Origin: NORP23 sp050302475
Lineage (GTDB): Bacteria; Pseudomonadota; Alphaproteobacteria; Rhodobacterales; Rhodobacteraceae
NCBI GenBank assembly: GCA_050302475.1
Contig: JBNLBF010000002.1
Coordinates: 62,001 to 126,000 of the forward strand
Direction: 5' to 3'
Length of the DNA: 64,000 bases
Part shown: positions 15,910 to 23,924 of the stretch, one piece after another
Numbering within the stretch: the stretch's first letter is position 1
How the letters are laid out: every line of letters begins with the position of its first letter
Program-made: the position numbers and the translations under genes
Notes under the pieces: model-generated
Told to the model about the DNA's origin: nothing
Seen by the model: the letters and a program-made list of their open reading frames with translations, nothing else
The model's database searches: none

Positions 15910-17033
15910 GACACACCGCCTTTCAGCGCCAACAGCGCTTCGGGGCGAATAATGCCGCCAATCGCCGGGCTTCTGGACCCCAGAATCTCGGTTAGGGCAT
16001 CATAACGGCCGCCAACCGCGATATATGGAAGGTCCGGTCGATCCGGCGCGGAAAAGCCGAAGGTAAACCCGTCATAATATTCCATCGTCGTCACGCCATA
16101 GGCGGCATCGAATGCAAGCCCTGCGGGATCAATCCCCTGATCCGATAAGGCATCAGCGCGGGCTTGCAAATTCTCCCTAACGTTTGTCAATTCCGGCGCG
16201 ATTTTCGCAAACAGTTTCGCCGCATCCGACATCGTGGTTCGCAGGGACTGAATGTCGTTAATCCGCGCAAGCTCCGAAGCGCTTAATCGAGGCGTTTCGG
16301 CCTCAATCCGGAGGGTTTCGACGCGAGAAATAATTTCACTAATCGAACGCATACCGACATGTTCACCGGATTTTTGCAGTAAATTTTCTACATTTTTGGA
16401 ATTTGCTGCTGAATGCAAAATTTCCCGCAATTCCGAACGGTTTTCGTCGTTGGAAAAGCGCTGCAATAGCCGTTGGAATCGCTTGGGGCGCCAGACATGC
16501 CGGCGCAACGCGACTTTGCGCCGCTCGGTCGTGTCAAGCGAGTCAATCGCGGCAAACAAAAGGCTCACATCGCCAATGACAGGCGAGAGTGGCAGATCCT
16601 CAAGAGCCGCCGCAAACAGTGCAAAAACCTCGGCTTCCGCTTTTGGCTCGTTGTTTGCCCCAAAACTCTCATAACCGACTTGAAGATATTCATTCGGTCG
16701 CTTGCTTTCCGGCGACTGACGTCGCCAAACCGGTCCTGCATAAACATATTTTGCCTGATCCATCGGATTCCTGGCATGCATCTGCACCACAGGGACCGTG
16801 AAATCCGGGCGAAGCATCAGCTCCCCCTCCAGCGGATCATGGGTCGTATACGCGCGGGCACGTATATTCTCGCCATAAAGGTCGATCAGAATATCAGCCG
16901 GTAAAAGGGCAGCAGGTTCAATGCGTTGAGCAGTTTCACCTAAGTGCGACAGCAACCGGGAGACCTCCGCTTCCACGGCTTGCAGGCCAACGCCTGTCCG
17001 GGCATTCGTCAGATATGCGCGATCGCTAACCAT
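15906..17033 (-). CDS. hisZ: ATP phosphoribosyltransferase regulatory subunit HisZ
   Basis: HisZ is a histidyl-tRNA synthetase paralogue that has lost aminoacylation and makes a complex with short HisG for catalysis and histidine feedback. The 375-residue protein has class II synthetase-like blocks: LMLRPDFTVPVVQMHA near 75, YVYAGPVWRRQSPESKRPNEYLQ motif-2 region near 95, and VAVGGRYD-like IAVGGRYDALTEILG near 335. It overlaps hisS by eight bases and hisG by four. The interior (16321-16440) is markedly AT-rich (47 G+C of 120) compared with its flanks. Confidence 0.93.
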   Translation of the reverse strand: MVSDRAYLTNARTGVGLQAVEAEVSRLLSHLGETAQRIEPAALLPADILIDLYGENIRARAYTTHDPLEGELMLRPDFTVPVVQMHARNPMDQAKYVYAGPVWRRQSPESKRPNEYLQVGYESFGANNEPKAEAEVFALFAAALEDLPLSPVIGDVSLLFAAIDSLDTTERRKVALRRHVWRPKRFQRLLQRFSNDENRSELREILHSAANSKNVENLLQKSGEHVGMRSISEIISRVETLRIEAETPRLSASELARINDIQSLRTTMSDAAKLFAKIAPELTNVRENLQARADALSDQGIDPAGLAFDAAYGVTTMEYYDGFTFGFSAPDRPDLPYIAVGGRYDALTEILGSRSPAIGGIIRPEALLALKGGVS

Positions 17034-18549
17034 CGGCCCGAGCGATCATTTTCCGCACTTCGGCCACGAGGTCCGTCAGGGGAATTTCTATCTGTGCGGG
17101 CTGCGCCTTCCATTCTTCATTCGTCTGGATATTCGCTGCCAGCGCCTTGCCAAGCGCCAGATCTTTGATCTGCACGACGCCACGGGCACGTTCATCAGAC
17201 CCCTGGATCACTGCGACGGGTGAATTGCGTGCGTCGGCATATTTCAACTGGTTACCAAAATTCTTGGGATTTCCCAGATAAACCTCTGCGCGCAGGCCAG
17301 CATTACGCAACTCAGCAACCATAGTTTGATACTCAACCATTTGATCGCGATCCATAACGGTTACCAGAACCGGTCCGTTTACCTCATTGGAATGCTTAGA
17401 TTTTTCTCTCAGTGCGGCTAGCAAGCGGTCAACACCGATGGATATCCCGGTTGCCGGAACCTCCTGTCCCGTGAAGCGTTTCACGAGGTCGTCGTAGCGG
17501 CCGCCACCGGCAACCGAACCAAACTGGCGCGGACGGCCTTTTTCGTCGAGGATATCAAACGTAAGCTCAGCTTCGAATACCGGGCCGGTGTAATAACCCA
17601 GACCTCTAACAACCGAGCTGTCAATAAGGATTTGTTCGTCCGTATACCCAAGCGATGACGCGGTTTCCGCTATTTTTTCCAATTCATCTACGCCCTGATT
17701 GCCCTCAACCGAGTCTCTCACTGATTGACGCATTGAAGCAATTCGTCGTGCATTGATACTTCCGAAGCGATCAGCACTTTCCTCTGTAGGTGGAACTGAC
17801 TTTTGCGAGATGTACTGGACGATCGGCCACGCAATTTTATCGTCAAGACCGACACCGTCAATGAAAGCACCGGAGTCATCCCTGCGTCCGGTGGTGAGAA
17901 GTTGCATCACACCATCTTCACCAATTTTGTCATATTTATCGATTGTTCTCATTACATTGGCTCGACGTTCTGGTTCTTCTTGTCCCAGACCTACCACTTC
18001 CAAGATTCCGTTTAGGACCTTTCGATTATTAACGCGTACAACATAATCCGAACGTTCAATCCCTACTGCTTCCAGCGCGTCGCAAAGCATACAGCAAATC
18101 TCTGCATCTGCCGCCACAGTCGGTGTTCCCACCGTATCCGCATCACATTGATAAAATTGACGAAAACGTCCCGGTCCCGGCTTTTCGTTACGCCAGACCG
18201 GACCAACCGAATAGCGCCGGTAGGGTGTCGGCAGGTCGTTGCGATATTGCGCATAGACACGGGCCAGTGGGGCCGTCAGGTCATAGCGCAGCGCGACCCA
18301 ATCGTCGTCGTCCTGCCAGGCGAAAACCCCCTCGTTCGGACGATCCACATCGGGCAGGAATTTGCCTAACGCCTCCACCGTTTCCACGGCAGGGGTTTCC
18401 AGCGCGTCGAAGCCGTAGGCATGGTAAACCTCGGTAATGCGGGACAACATGGCGTTGCGTTCGGCAACTTCCGCGCCAAAATAGTCGCGAAAGCCACGCG
18501 GGTTTAGCGCTTTCGGGCGCTGAGGTTTCTTTTTCTTATCCTTGGCCAT
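17026..18549 (-). CDS. hisS: Histidyl-tRNA synthetase (long alphaproteobacterial type)
   Basis: HisRS charges tRNA-His. From the ATG at 18549 (AAGGAA 8 bases upstream) it is 507 residues; the frame stays open to 18591 but without a ribosome binding site. Motif 2 is in GPVWRNEKPGPGRFRQFYQ near residue 120, His-specific blocks are RGLGYYTGPVFEAEL and SVAGGGRYDDLVKRF near 315-355, and a C-terminal anticodon-binding domain follows. It is about 80 residues longer than E. coli HisRS, as in the distinct alphaproteobacterial group. Bases 17701-18060, the insertion region, hold 168 G+C of 360 against 38-40 of 60 in flanking blocks, which looks mosaic. First gene of hisS-hisZ-hisG. Confidence 0.95.
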   Translation of the reverse strand: MAKDKKKKPQRPKALNPRGFRDYFGAEVAERNAMLSRITEVYHAYGFDALETPAVETVEALGKFLPDVDRPNEGVFAWQDDDDWVALRYDLTAPLARVYAQYRNDLPTPYRRYSVGPVWRNEKPGPGRFRQFYQCDADTVGTPTVAADAEICCMLCDALEAVGIERSDYVVRVNNRKVLNGILEVVGLGQEEPERRANVMRTIDKYDKIGEDGVMQLLTTGRRDDSGAFIDGVGLDDKIAWPIVQYISQKSVPPTEESADRFGSINARRIASMRQSVRDSVEGNQGVDELEKIAETASSLGYTDEQILIDSSVVRGLGYYTGPVFEAELTFDILDEKGRPRQFGSVAGGGRYDDLVKRFTGQEVPATGISIGVDRLLAALREKSKHSNEVNGPVLVTVMDRDQMVEYQTMVAELRNAGLRAEVYLGNPKNFGNQLKYADARNSPVAVIQGSDERARGVVQIKDLALGKALAANIQTNEEWKAQPAQIEIPLTDLVAEVRKMIARADG

Positions 18550-18644
18550 GCCGAATTCCTTATTTCGCCCATCGTCTAACGCAAGGCGCAAAGGCCCGCA
18601 AGCTTGAGGTGGTATCAGGGCGCGGAACGCGGTAATTAGGCCAC

Positions 18645-19262
18645 ATGAAACCTGTGCTTTATAGTTTCCGCCGCTGCCCCTATGCGATGCGCGCCCGTCT
18701 GGCCATTGATGTCAGTGGGGTTAGCTTGGAACTGCGCGAAATTCTGTTGCGGGATAAGCCGGCGGCGATGCTGGAAGCCTCGCCCAAGGGGACGGTGCCG
18801 GTGGTGGTGACCGGCGATCAGGTGATTGACGAGAGTTTTGACATCATGCTGTGGGCGCTCGGGCAGAATGATCCCGAGGGATGGCTGCGGCATCGCGATG
18901 ATGGGCTGATTGATGAATGTGACGGGGCGTTCAAGGCGGCACTGGATGCGTATAAATACGGTCAAGGGGATGTGTCGGAACCCCGCGAAACAGGGGCTGC
19001 GTTTTTGCGAAAGCTGGACGCGATACTTGCGGATCAGCCCTGTCTTGGCGGTGAAACCTATGCGCTAACCGATATGGCCATCATTACCTTTGCGCGCCAA
19101 TATGCCCATGTCGATCAGGACTGGTTTTACACCGAGCCCTGGCCACATCTGATCCGCTGGCTGGACGATTTCAAAGCATCCGACAGGTTTGCGCGGATCA
19201 TGCGGAAATATCCGCTTTGGCAGCCCGACCAGCCTGCAATACTCTTTCCGGAGGCCGCATGA
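18645..19262 (+). CDS. Glutathione S-transferase family protein
   Basis: The 205-residue protein has an N-terminal thioredoxin-like domain with a CPYA redox motif at residues 11-14, a cis-proline block TVPVVV near 50, and the DESFDIMLWAL segment that binds the glutathione gamma-glutamyl group in relatives, followed by an all-helical C-terminal domain. The CPYA motif is closer to glutaredoxin-like or omega/beta GSTs than to the tyrosine type. It is divergent from hisS and overlaps slyX as ATGA. Substrate unknown. Confidence 0.85.
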   Translation: MKPVLYSFRRCPYAMRARLAIDVSGVSLELREILLRDKPAAMLEASPKGTVPVVVTGDQVIDESFDIMLWALGQNDPEGWLRHRDDGLIDECDGAFKAALDAYKYGQGDVSEPRETGAAFLRKLDAILADQPCLGGETYALTDMAIITFARQYAHVDQDWFYTEPWPHLIRWLDDFKASDRFARIMRKYPLWQPDQPAILFPEAA

Positions 19263-19465
19263 CGGACCGTATGACGCAAATGGAAGAAACCCTCGCCCAC
19301 CAGACGCATTTGGTGGAGGAACTGAATGACATCGTTGCCGCGCAGGCAAAGGAAATAGACATGCTGAAACGGCAGGTCACGATCCTGATCAAACGCGCTG
19401 CTGAGGAAGAGGCGGCGAACCAGTCAGGTGTTGCTTTCACCGACCAGCCGCCGCCCCATTATTAA
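19259..19465 (+). CDS. slyX: SlyX family coiled-coil protein
   Basis: This 68-residue protein is mostly a heptad coiled coil (about residues 5-50, with QMEETLAHQTHLVEEL and AAQAKEIDMLKRQVTIL) and ends in the family-typical PPPHY. SlyX proteins are widespread and of unknown function. The ATG overlaps the stop of the GST gene; an apparent start at 19217 lies in the wrong context. The stop overlaps the convergent ABC ATPase stop by three or four bases. Confidence 0.88.
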   Translation: MTDRMTQMEETLAHQTHLVEELNDIVAAQAKEIDMLKRQVTILIKRAAEEEAANQSGVAFTDQPPPHY

Positions 19466-20490
19466 TGTGTGGCGGGTGTCACCATCGCCGAGATGGTATC
19501 TTGAATGGTTATCGAGCCCAGCTTCTTGCCGGTCCCATCAACGATCTGGGCATTCACAGCACCAGCCTCTGACAGCTTTTTCGCCGCATCTTCCAGCATC
19601 GCCCCGGACGAGATTATCAACGCGTCTTTGGGCGTTTCCTTCTTCGTCATGATCGTATCGACCTCGATCACGCGGCCACGGTTCACGTCTTTGACGAAGT
19701 CGGTGATGTAGGCGTCCGCCGGGTTCAGAACGATGTCCTGCCCCGTGCCCTGCTGGATCACCGCCCCGTCACGCAGGATGGCGATGTGATCGCCAAGGCG
19801 CAACGCCTCGTCCAGATCGTGGGTGATGAAGACGATGGTTTTCTGCAGCTCTTCCTGAATGTCCAGAAGGACCGTTTGCATGTCCATGCGGATCAACGGG
19901 TCGAGGGCTGAAAACGCCTCGTCCATCAGCAGGATGTCGGCGTCGTTGGTCAGTGCGCGTGCCAGACCGACACGCTGCTGCATGCCGCCGGACAGCTGGT
20001 TGGGATAGTGATCCTCGTACCCTTCCAGTCCAACGCGGGTGATCCATTTGCGGGCGCGCTCATCAGCTTCGGCCGCATTGATGCCTTGGACTTCCAGACC
20101 GTAGACCGTGTTCTTCAACACGGTCCGGTGCGGTAGCAACGCGAATTTCTGGAACACCATCGCGGTTTTATGACGACGGAAATCCTGCAATTCGGCGTCG
20201 GACATTTTGCAGACGTCCTGTCCCTGATAAATCACCTCGCCCGCAGTGGGGTCGATCAGGCGGTTTATGTGGCGGATGAGGGTCGATTTCCCCGACCCTG
20301 ACAACCCCATTACCACCTGAATTTTCCCGCCGGGCATGTTGATGTTGATGTCATTCAACCCCAGAACATGACCGTGCTTGTCGTTCAGCTCGGCCTTGGA
20401 CATGCCGCCTTTGACCATATCCACATAATCCGCGCCCTTGGGCCCAAAGATTTTGTAGAGATTCTTGATCTCAATGCTTTCACTAGCCAT
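19462..20490 (-). CDS. Glycine betaine/choline-type ABC transporter, ATP-binding protein
   Basis: The 342-residue ATPase belongs to the ProV/OpuAA/ChoV family that powers quaternary ammonium uptake. Walker A is GLSGSGKST (about 58-66), the signature is LSGGMQQRVGLARAL near 165, Walker B is ILLMDEAFSALDP, and the H-loop is FITHDLDEAL. A C-terminal CBS-like part (about 280-340, with a DTISAMV end) is present, as in ProV. It overlaps the permease gene by eight bases. The exact substrate among betaine, choline and proline cannot be decided from sequence. Confidence 0.9.
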   Translation of the reverse strand: MASESIEIKNLYKIFGPKGADYVDMVKGGMSKAELNDKHGHVLGLNDININMPGGKIQVVMGLSGSGKSTLIRHINRLIDPTAGEVIYQGQDVCKMSDAELQDFRRHKTAMVFQKFALLPHRTVLKNTVYGLEVQGINAAEADERARKWITRVGLEGYEDHYPNQLSGGMQQRVGLARALTNDADILLMDEAFSALDPLIRMDMQTVLLDIQEELQKTIVFITHDLDEALRLGDHIAILRDGAVIQQGTGQDIVLNPADAYITDFVKDVNRGRVIEVDTIMTKKETPKDALIISSGAMLEDAAKKLSEAGAVNAQIVDGTGKKLGSITIQDTISAMVTPATH

Positions 20491-21367
20491 GGATTACCTC
20501 GGAATGTTTCTGCAGGCGTTTACCGTAAGCCTGCGAGGCCCGGTCGAAGATGATCGCGATCGCCACAATGGCCAGCCCGTTCATCACACCAAGCGTGAAA
20601 TATTGATTGTTAATCGCCTGCAGCACCGGCTGACCCAGCCCGCGCACACCGATCATGGACGCAACCACAACCATCGCCAGCGACATCATGATGCACTGGT
20701 TGATACCGGCCATGATGGTCGGCAAGGCTAGTGGCAACTGCACATCCTTCAGCTTTTGCCAGTTCGATGACCCAAACGCGTCGGCGGCTTCCAGCACGTC
20801 CTTATCAACCAACCGGATGCCCAGATTGGTCAGGCGGATCATGGGCGGGATCGCATAGATAACCACGGCGATCACGCCCGGCACTTTGCCAAGGCCGAAG
20901 ATCATAACGACCGGGATCAGATAAACGAAGCTTGGCATCGTCTGCATCAGGTCAAGGATCGGGGTAATAACGGCCTGCAATCGGTCAGACCGCGACATGG
21001 CGATGCCAATTGGGATACCGAAGACAATCGCCGTGATCGTACAAACAGTCACCATCGCGACCGTTCGCATCGTATCTTCCCACATGCCGAAAATGCCAAT
21101 GGCAACCAACGCCAGGAATGTGCCGAGCGCAATTTTCCAGTTGCGGCTTCCGGCGTAAACAGCCGCCACAATAACCGCCAGAATGATAATCCATGGCGAG
21201 GAAATCAGCAGATCCTCCAGCCAGATCAGAAATATCTTTAGGGGTTCCAACATCGCTTCGAGCGTTTCGCCGTAAGCGCGCGTAAAATCTTTGAAGCCGT
21301 CATCGAGCGTCACGCGAATATCGCGTAACACCTCCCGGCTCAGTGATGGAAATTCGATCCAATCCAT
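20483..21367 (-). CDS. Glycine betaine/choline-type ABC transporter, permease
   Basis: The 294-residue inner-membrane protein has a hydrophilic N-terminal tail of about 60 residues, then several membrane segments. The ProW-type permease loop (EAA region) is around IRLTNLGIRLVDKDVLEAADAFGSSNWQKLKDVQLPLALP, near residues 180-220, which contacts the ATPase. It lies between the ATPase and binding-protein genes, and a strong hairpin separates it from the binding-protein gene, so permease and ATPase are likely made in smaller amounts. Confidence 0.9.
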   Translation of the reverse strand: MDWIEFPSLSREVLRDIRVTLDDGFKDFTRAYGETLEAMLEPLKIFLIWLEDLLISSPWIIILAVIVAAVYAGSRNWKIALGTFLALVAIGIFGMWEDTMRTVAMVTVCTITAIVFGIPIGIAMSRSDRLQAVITPILDLMQTMPSFVYLIPVVMIFGLGKVPGVIAVVIYAIPPMIRLTNLGIRLVDKDVLEAADAFGSSNWQKLKDVQLPLALPTIMAGINQCIMMSLAMVVVASMIGVRGLGQPVLQAINNQYFTLGVMNGLAIVAIAIIFDRASQAYGKRLQKHSEVIHG

Positions 21368-21390
21368 GATTGTTCCTTCCCGTTACATAC

Positions 21391-21421
21391 AAAAAGCCCG
21401 CCACTTTCGGGGCGGGCTTTT
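21391..21421 (-). terminator. Intrinsic terminator/attenuator between binding-protein and permease genes
   Basis: On the minus strand AAAGCCCGCC pairs with GGCGGGCTTT around a short loop, and a T-run (TTTTT) follows. The structure is nearly symmetrical, with A/T runs on both sides. It lies after the stop of the solute-binding gene and before the permease start, so it should act as a leaky terminator that favours binding-protein mRNA. Confidence 0.8.
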
Positions 21422-21428
21422 ATGACGC

Positions 21429-22418
21429 TTAAAGCGCGTCTTTAATCTTGGCGGCTACCTCGTCGGAGACCCACTCGCCCCAGACTTCCGGGCTGTTTTC
21501 CAGGAAGTAGTAAGCGCCGTCTTCGTTGGACCCCTGATTGTCAGCCATCCATGCCAGAACCACACTTGCGGTTTTGTTGTCCCATGTCCGCGCTTTCACG
21601 TAATCCATGGCGACACCGGCTTTTTCAGCGAAATCGTCCGTAACAACCGTGAACACTTCGGAACGCACCCAGCTTGTCGGCTGTGGGTCGAGACATTCCG
21701 GATTGGTGATGCAGTTGTTCCACATATCTTCATCAAACGGCTGTTCGAAGTCGAGCAGCGTCAGGTCGTATTTACCCAAGATAGCGGTCGGCGCCCAATA
21801 GTAGCCGAACCAGCCCTCGCCACGTTCAAACGCGCGGGCGATGGAGCCGTCAAGACCAGCGGCCGAGCCCGGATCAACCAGTTCAAACCCGGCTTCTTCC
21901 AGACCATAGGCTTTGAACAGGTTGGCGTTGTTGATCTGGCAGCCCCAGCCTGCCGGGCACCCAAAGAATGCACCTTTGGAACTGTCCTCAGCCCCCGGGA
22001 ATAGTTCCGGATGCTCCAGCGCCTGCGCGACGGTAGTGATACCGTGCTCTTCAGCCAGCGAGGTTGGGATCCACCAACCTTCGACACCACCTTCGTTCAA
22101 CACCTCGCCACCATAGATCAGCGTGCCTTCGTCAACCGCAGCGTCCAACGCCACACGGAAGGCGTTGATCCACAATTCCGGTGCCATATCAGGCTCGGAT
22201 TTTTCGGACATGGAGGTAAAGGTTGGCACCGTGTCACCGGTTACCAGTTCCACTTCACAGCCATAGCCCTCTTCAAGAATGATCTTGTCGATATAGGCCA
22301 TAACCCCGGCGGAAGCCCAGTTCATCTCGGCCAGCTGCACGGTCCCGCAATCCTGCGCGAAGGCGCCGGAAGCGCCAATGACGGCGGCGGTTGCAGTGGA
22401 TGCAAATAATAGTCTCAT
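21429..22418 (-). CDS. Glycine betaine/choline-type ABC transporter, periplasmic binding protein
   Basis: The 329-residue protein has a signal peptide (cleavage about after GAFA, residue 21) and an OpuAC/ProX-like domain beginning VQLAEMNWASAGVMAYIDKIILEEGYGCEV. Tryptophan-rich blocks (EGWWIPTSL, GEGWFGYYWAPTAILG) are the sort of residues that cage quaternary ammonium groups in this family. AGGAG sits 6 bases before the ATG. It is first in its operon. The 221-base gap upstream (22419-22639) shows only a short CTCGG/CCGAG inverted repeat at 22514-22525 and no clear promoter. Confidence 0.88.
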   Translation of the reverse strand: MRLLFASTATAAVIGASGAFAQDCGTVQLAEMNWASAGVMAYIDKIILEEGYGCEVELVTGDTVPTFTSMSEKSEPDMAPELWINAFRVALDAAVDEGTLIYGGEVLNEGGVEGWWIPTSLAEEHGITTVAQALEHPELFPGAEDSSKGAFFGCPAGWGCQINNANLFKAYGLEEAGFELVDPGSAAGLDGSIARAFERGEGWFGYYWAPTAILGKYDLTLLDFEQPFDEDMWNNCITNPECLDPQPTSWVRSEVFTVVTDDFAEKAGVAMDYVKARTWDNKTASVVLAWMADNQGSNEDGAYYFLENSPEVWGEWVSDEVAAKIKDAL

Positions 22419-22639
22419 GGTCTTCTCCTGTTTTCGGAAATTCGGATAGTAGGGCGCACGTCACCCAATGCCTTCTAACTTTTCAGTGAGGCTGAGCGTA
22501 TCTTGCCCAAGTTCTCGGTTCCGAGGCACGAAGCCTGATCCCGAGTGTGTATGTGGATAGAATCCAACCCATGGCGAACCCTAACATGTGAGTTTCAGAT
22601 TAACACCCGTGAGCGACGGTTTTTTGTCTGTTTGCGAAA

Positions 22640-23863
22640 TCAGGGCGAATTATCCCTATTTTTATAGGCTTTTGCGGTGTAGGTTAACGCTGCGGAACCT
22701 GCAAATGACCACCCTGCGAACAGAAACATTTGCAAGGGAAATTTCAACCCCAGGTCGATCATCCAGCCCATGACCCCGGGACCGAGGGCCGAGAATAAAA
22801 CCATCAGAGACATAAACAGCGACCGGATCGCACCGAGATGTTTTGTGCCATAAACCTCGGGCCAGACTGATCCAAAGACGGTGCTGGTGATCCCGTTGCC
22901 AACGCCAAGGATCACCATATAGATCAGGATCGTGCTTTCCGGTCGCCCCAGCCCCAGAACAACGCAACCGATGCCGAGCGGCAGCAGGAATGTCGGCAGA
23001 ACGACCAGCGAATTTTTGCGATCCACGATCACACCGACAATCAGGCTGGTGATCACCGACACAATAGTCATGACGATGATGGAAGCCGCGAAAACTTCCA
23101 GCGACCACCCTTTCGAGGCCAACATGAAATCCTGATGAAAGAAGATAGCTGTGCCGATGAATGGCGGGGCCAGCACGCCGAAACAGGTGATCCAGAACAG
23201 GTGATCGCGTAGCATCTCTGGCCGTGTCCATTGCCGGATCGGGGCACGGTCAGGCGAGTCCGGTTCCACGGTGCCGCGCGGGATGCGTTCGCGTTTCATC
23301 AACAGGAAGGTCACCGGCAACGCAACGAACAGCGTGATAAGCGCAGACACGATCCATCCCTGTTGCCAACTGATATAGCCGGTCAGAACCACAAATCCGA
23401 AGGGCAGCAAAGCCTGTGCCGCCGAAAAGCCCAGCGCCGCAATCGACACCGCTTTGCCGCGGTTCGGCCCGAACCATTTCCCCATCGCGGTAATGGAGAT
23501 ATGGCTCATCATTCCTTGCCCGAACAATCTCAGCCCGTAAAGTGCGATCAACAGCACAAAGATATTCGGGGCAAAAGCCAGTAGCGCACAGGCAATGGCT
23601 AACATCACCGTCGTCAAAACAATCGTTGCCACCACAGAATAGCGATCCACGATCTGCCCCAGCCACGGCAAAGTTGCCGCACTGGTGATTGTCGCGATCA
23701 TATAAATGCCACCATACTGGCCAGAGGTCAGGTCAAACGCCGCCCGAATTGGTCCCGTGGACATGGCGATGAAAAACGTCTGCCCAAAGCCGGAGAACAT
23801 CGCCAGCAGCAACCCACCCGCCAACCAGCGGAGGTTTTCGCGCAAGAATGTTAGGTAGGAAAT
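22640..23863 (-). CDS. MFS transporter, possible ATT start
   Basis: This is a 12-segment major facilitator with signature loops GQIVDRYS and GVIVDRKN after helices 2 and 8, and GSVWPEVYG near the fourth quarter. About 407 residues. No ATG is well placed: AGGAG lies exactly 6 bases before an in-frame ATT at 23863, which would give an N-terminus MSYLTFLRENLRW; the TTG at 23845 has no binding site at a normal distance. I therefore place the start at 23863 with reserve. Relatives include monocarboxylate/oxalate-type carriers, but the substrate is unknown. It is transcribed towards the betaine transporter without sharing a clear operon. Confidence 0.8.
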   Translation of the reverse strand: MSYLTFLRENLRWLAGGLLLAMFSGFGQTFFIAMSTGPIRAAFDLTSGQYGGIYMIATITSAATLPWLGQIVDRYSVVATIVLTTVMLAIACALLAFAPNIFVLLIALYGLRLFGQGMMSHISITAMGKWFGPNRGKAVSIAALGFSAAQALLPFGFVVLTGYISWQQGWIVSALITLFVALPVTFLLMKRERIPRGTVEPDSPDRAPIRQWTRPEMLRDHLFWITCFGVLAPPFIGTAIFFHQDFMLASKGWSLEVFAASIIVMTIVSVITSLIVGVIVDRKNSLVVLPTFLLPLGIGCVVLGLGRPESTILIYMVILGVGNGITSTVFGSVWPEVYGTKHLGAIRSLFMSLMVLFSALGPGVMGWMIDLGLKFPLQMFLFAGWSFAGSAALTYTAKAYKNRDNSP

Positions 23864-23924
23864 GAGGGACTCCTGTATTTGTCCCTAATGTGTATGCCGG
23901 AAATGCTGCGGCGAAAAGCCTGAA

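Noticed and set aside
22514..22525. CTCGG/CCGAG repeat upstream of the betaine-type binding-protein gene as an operator
   Set aside because: Arms of five bases with a two-base centre occur by chance in DNA of this composition, and no regulator gene is nearby.
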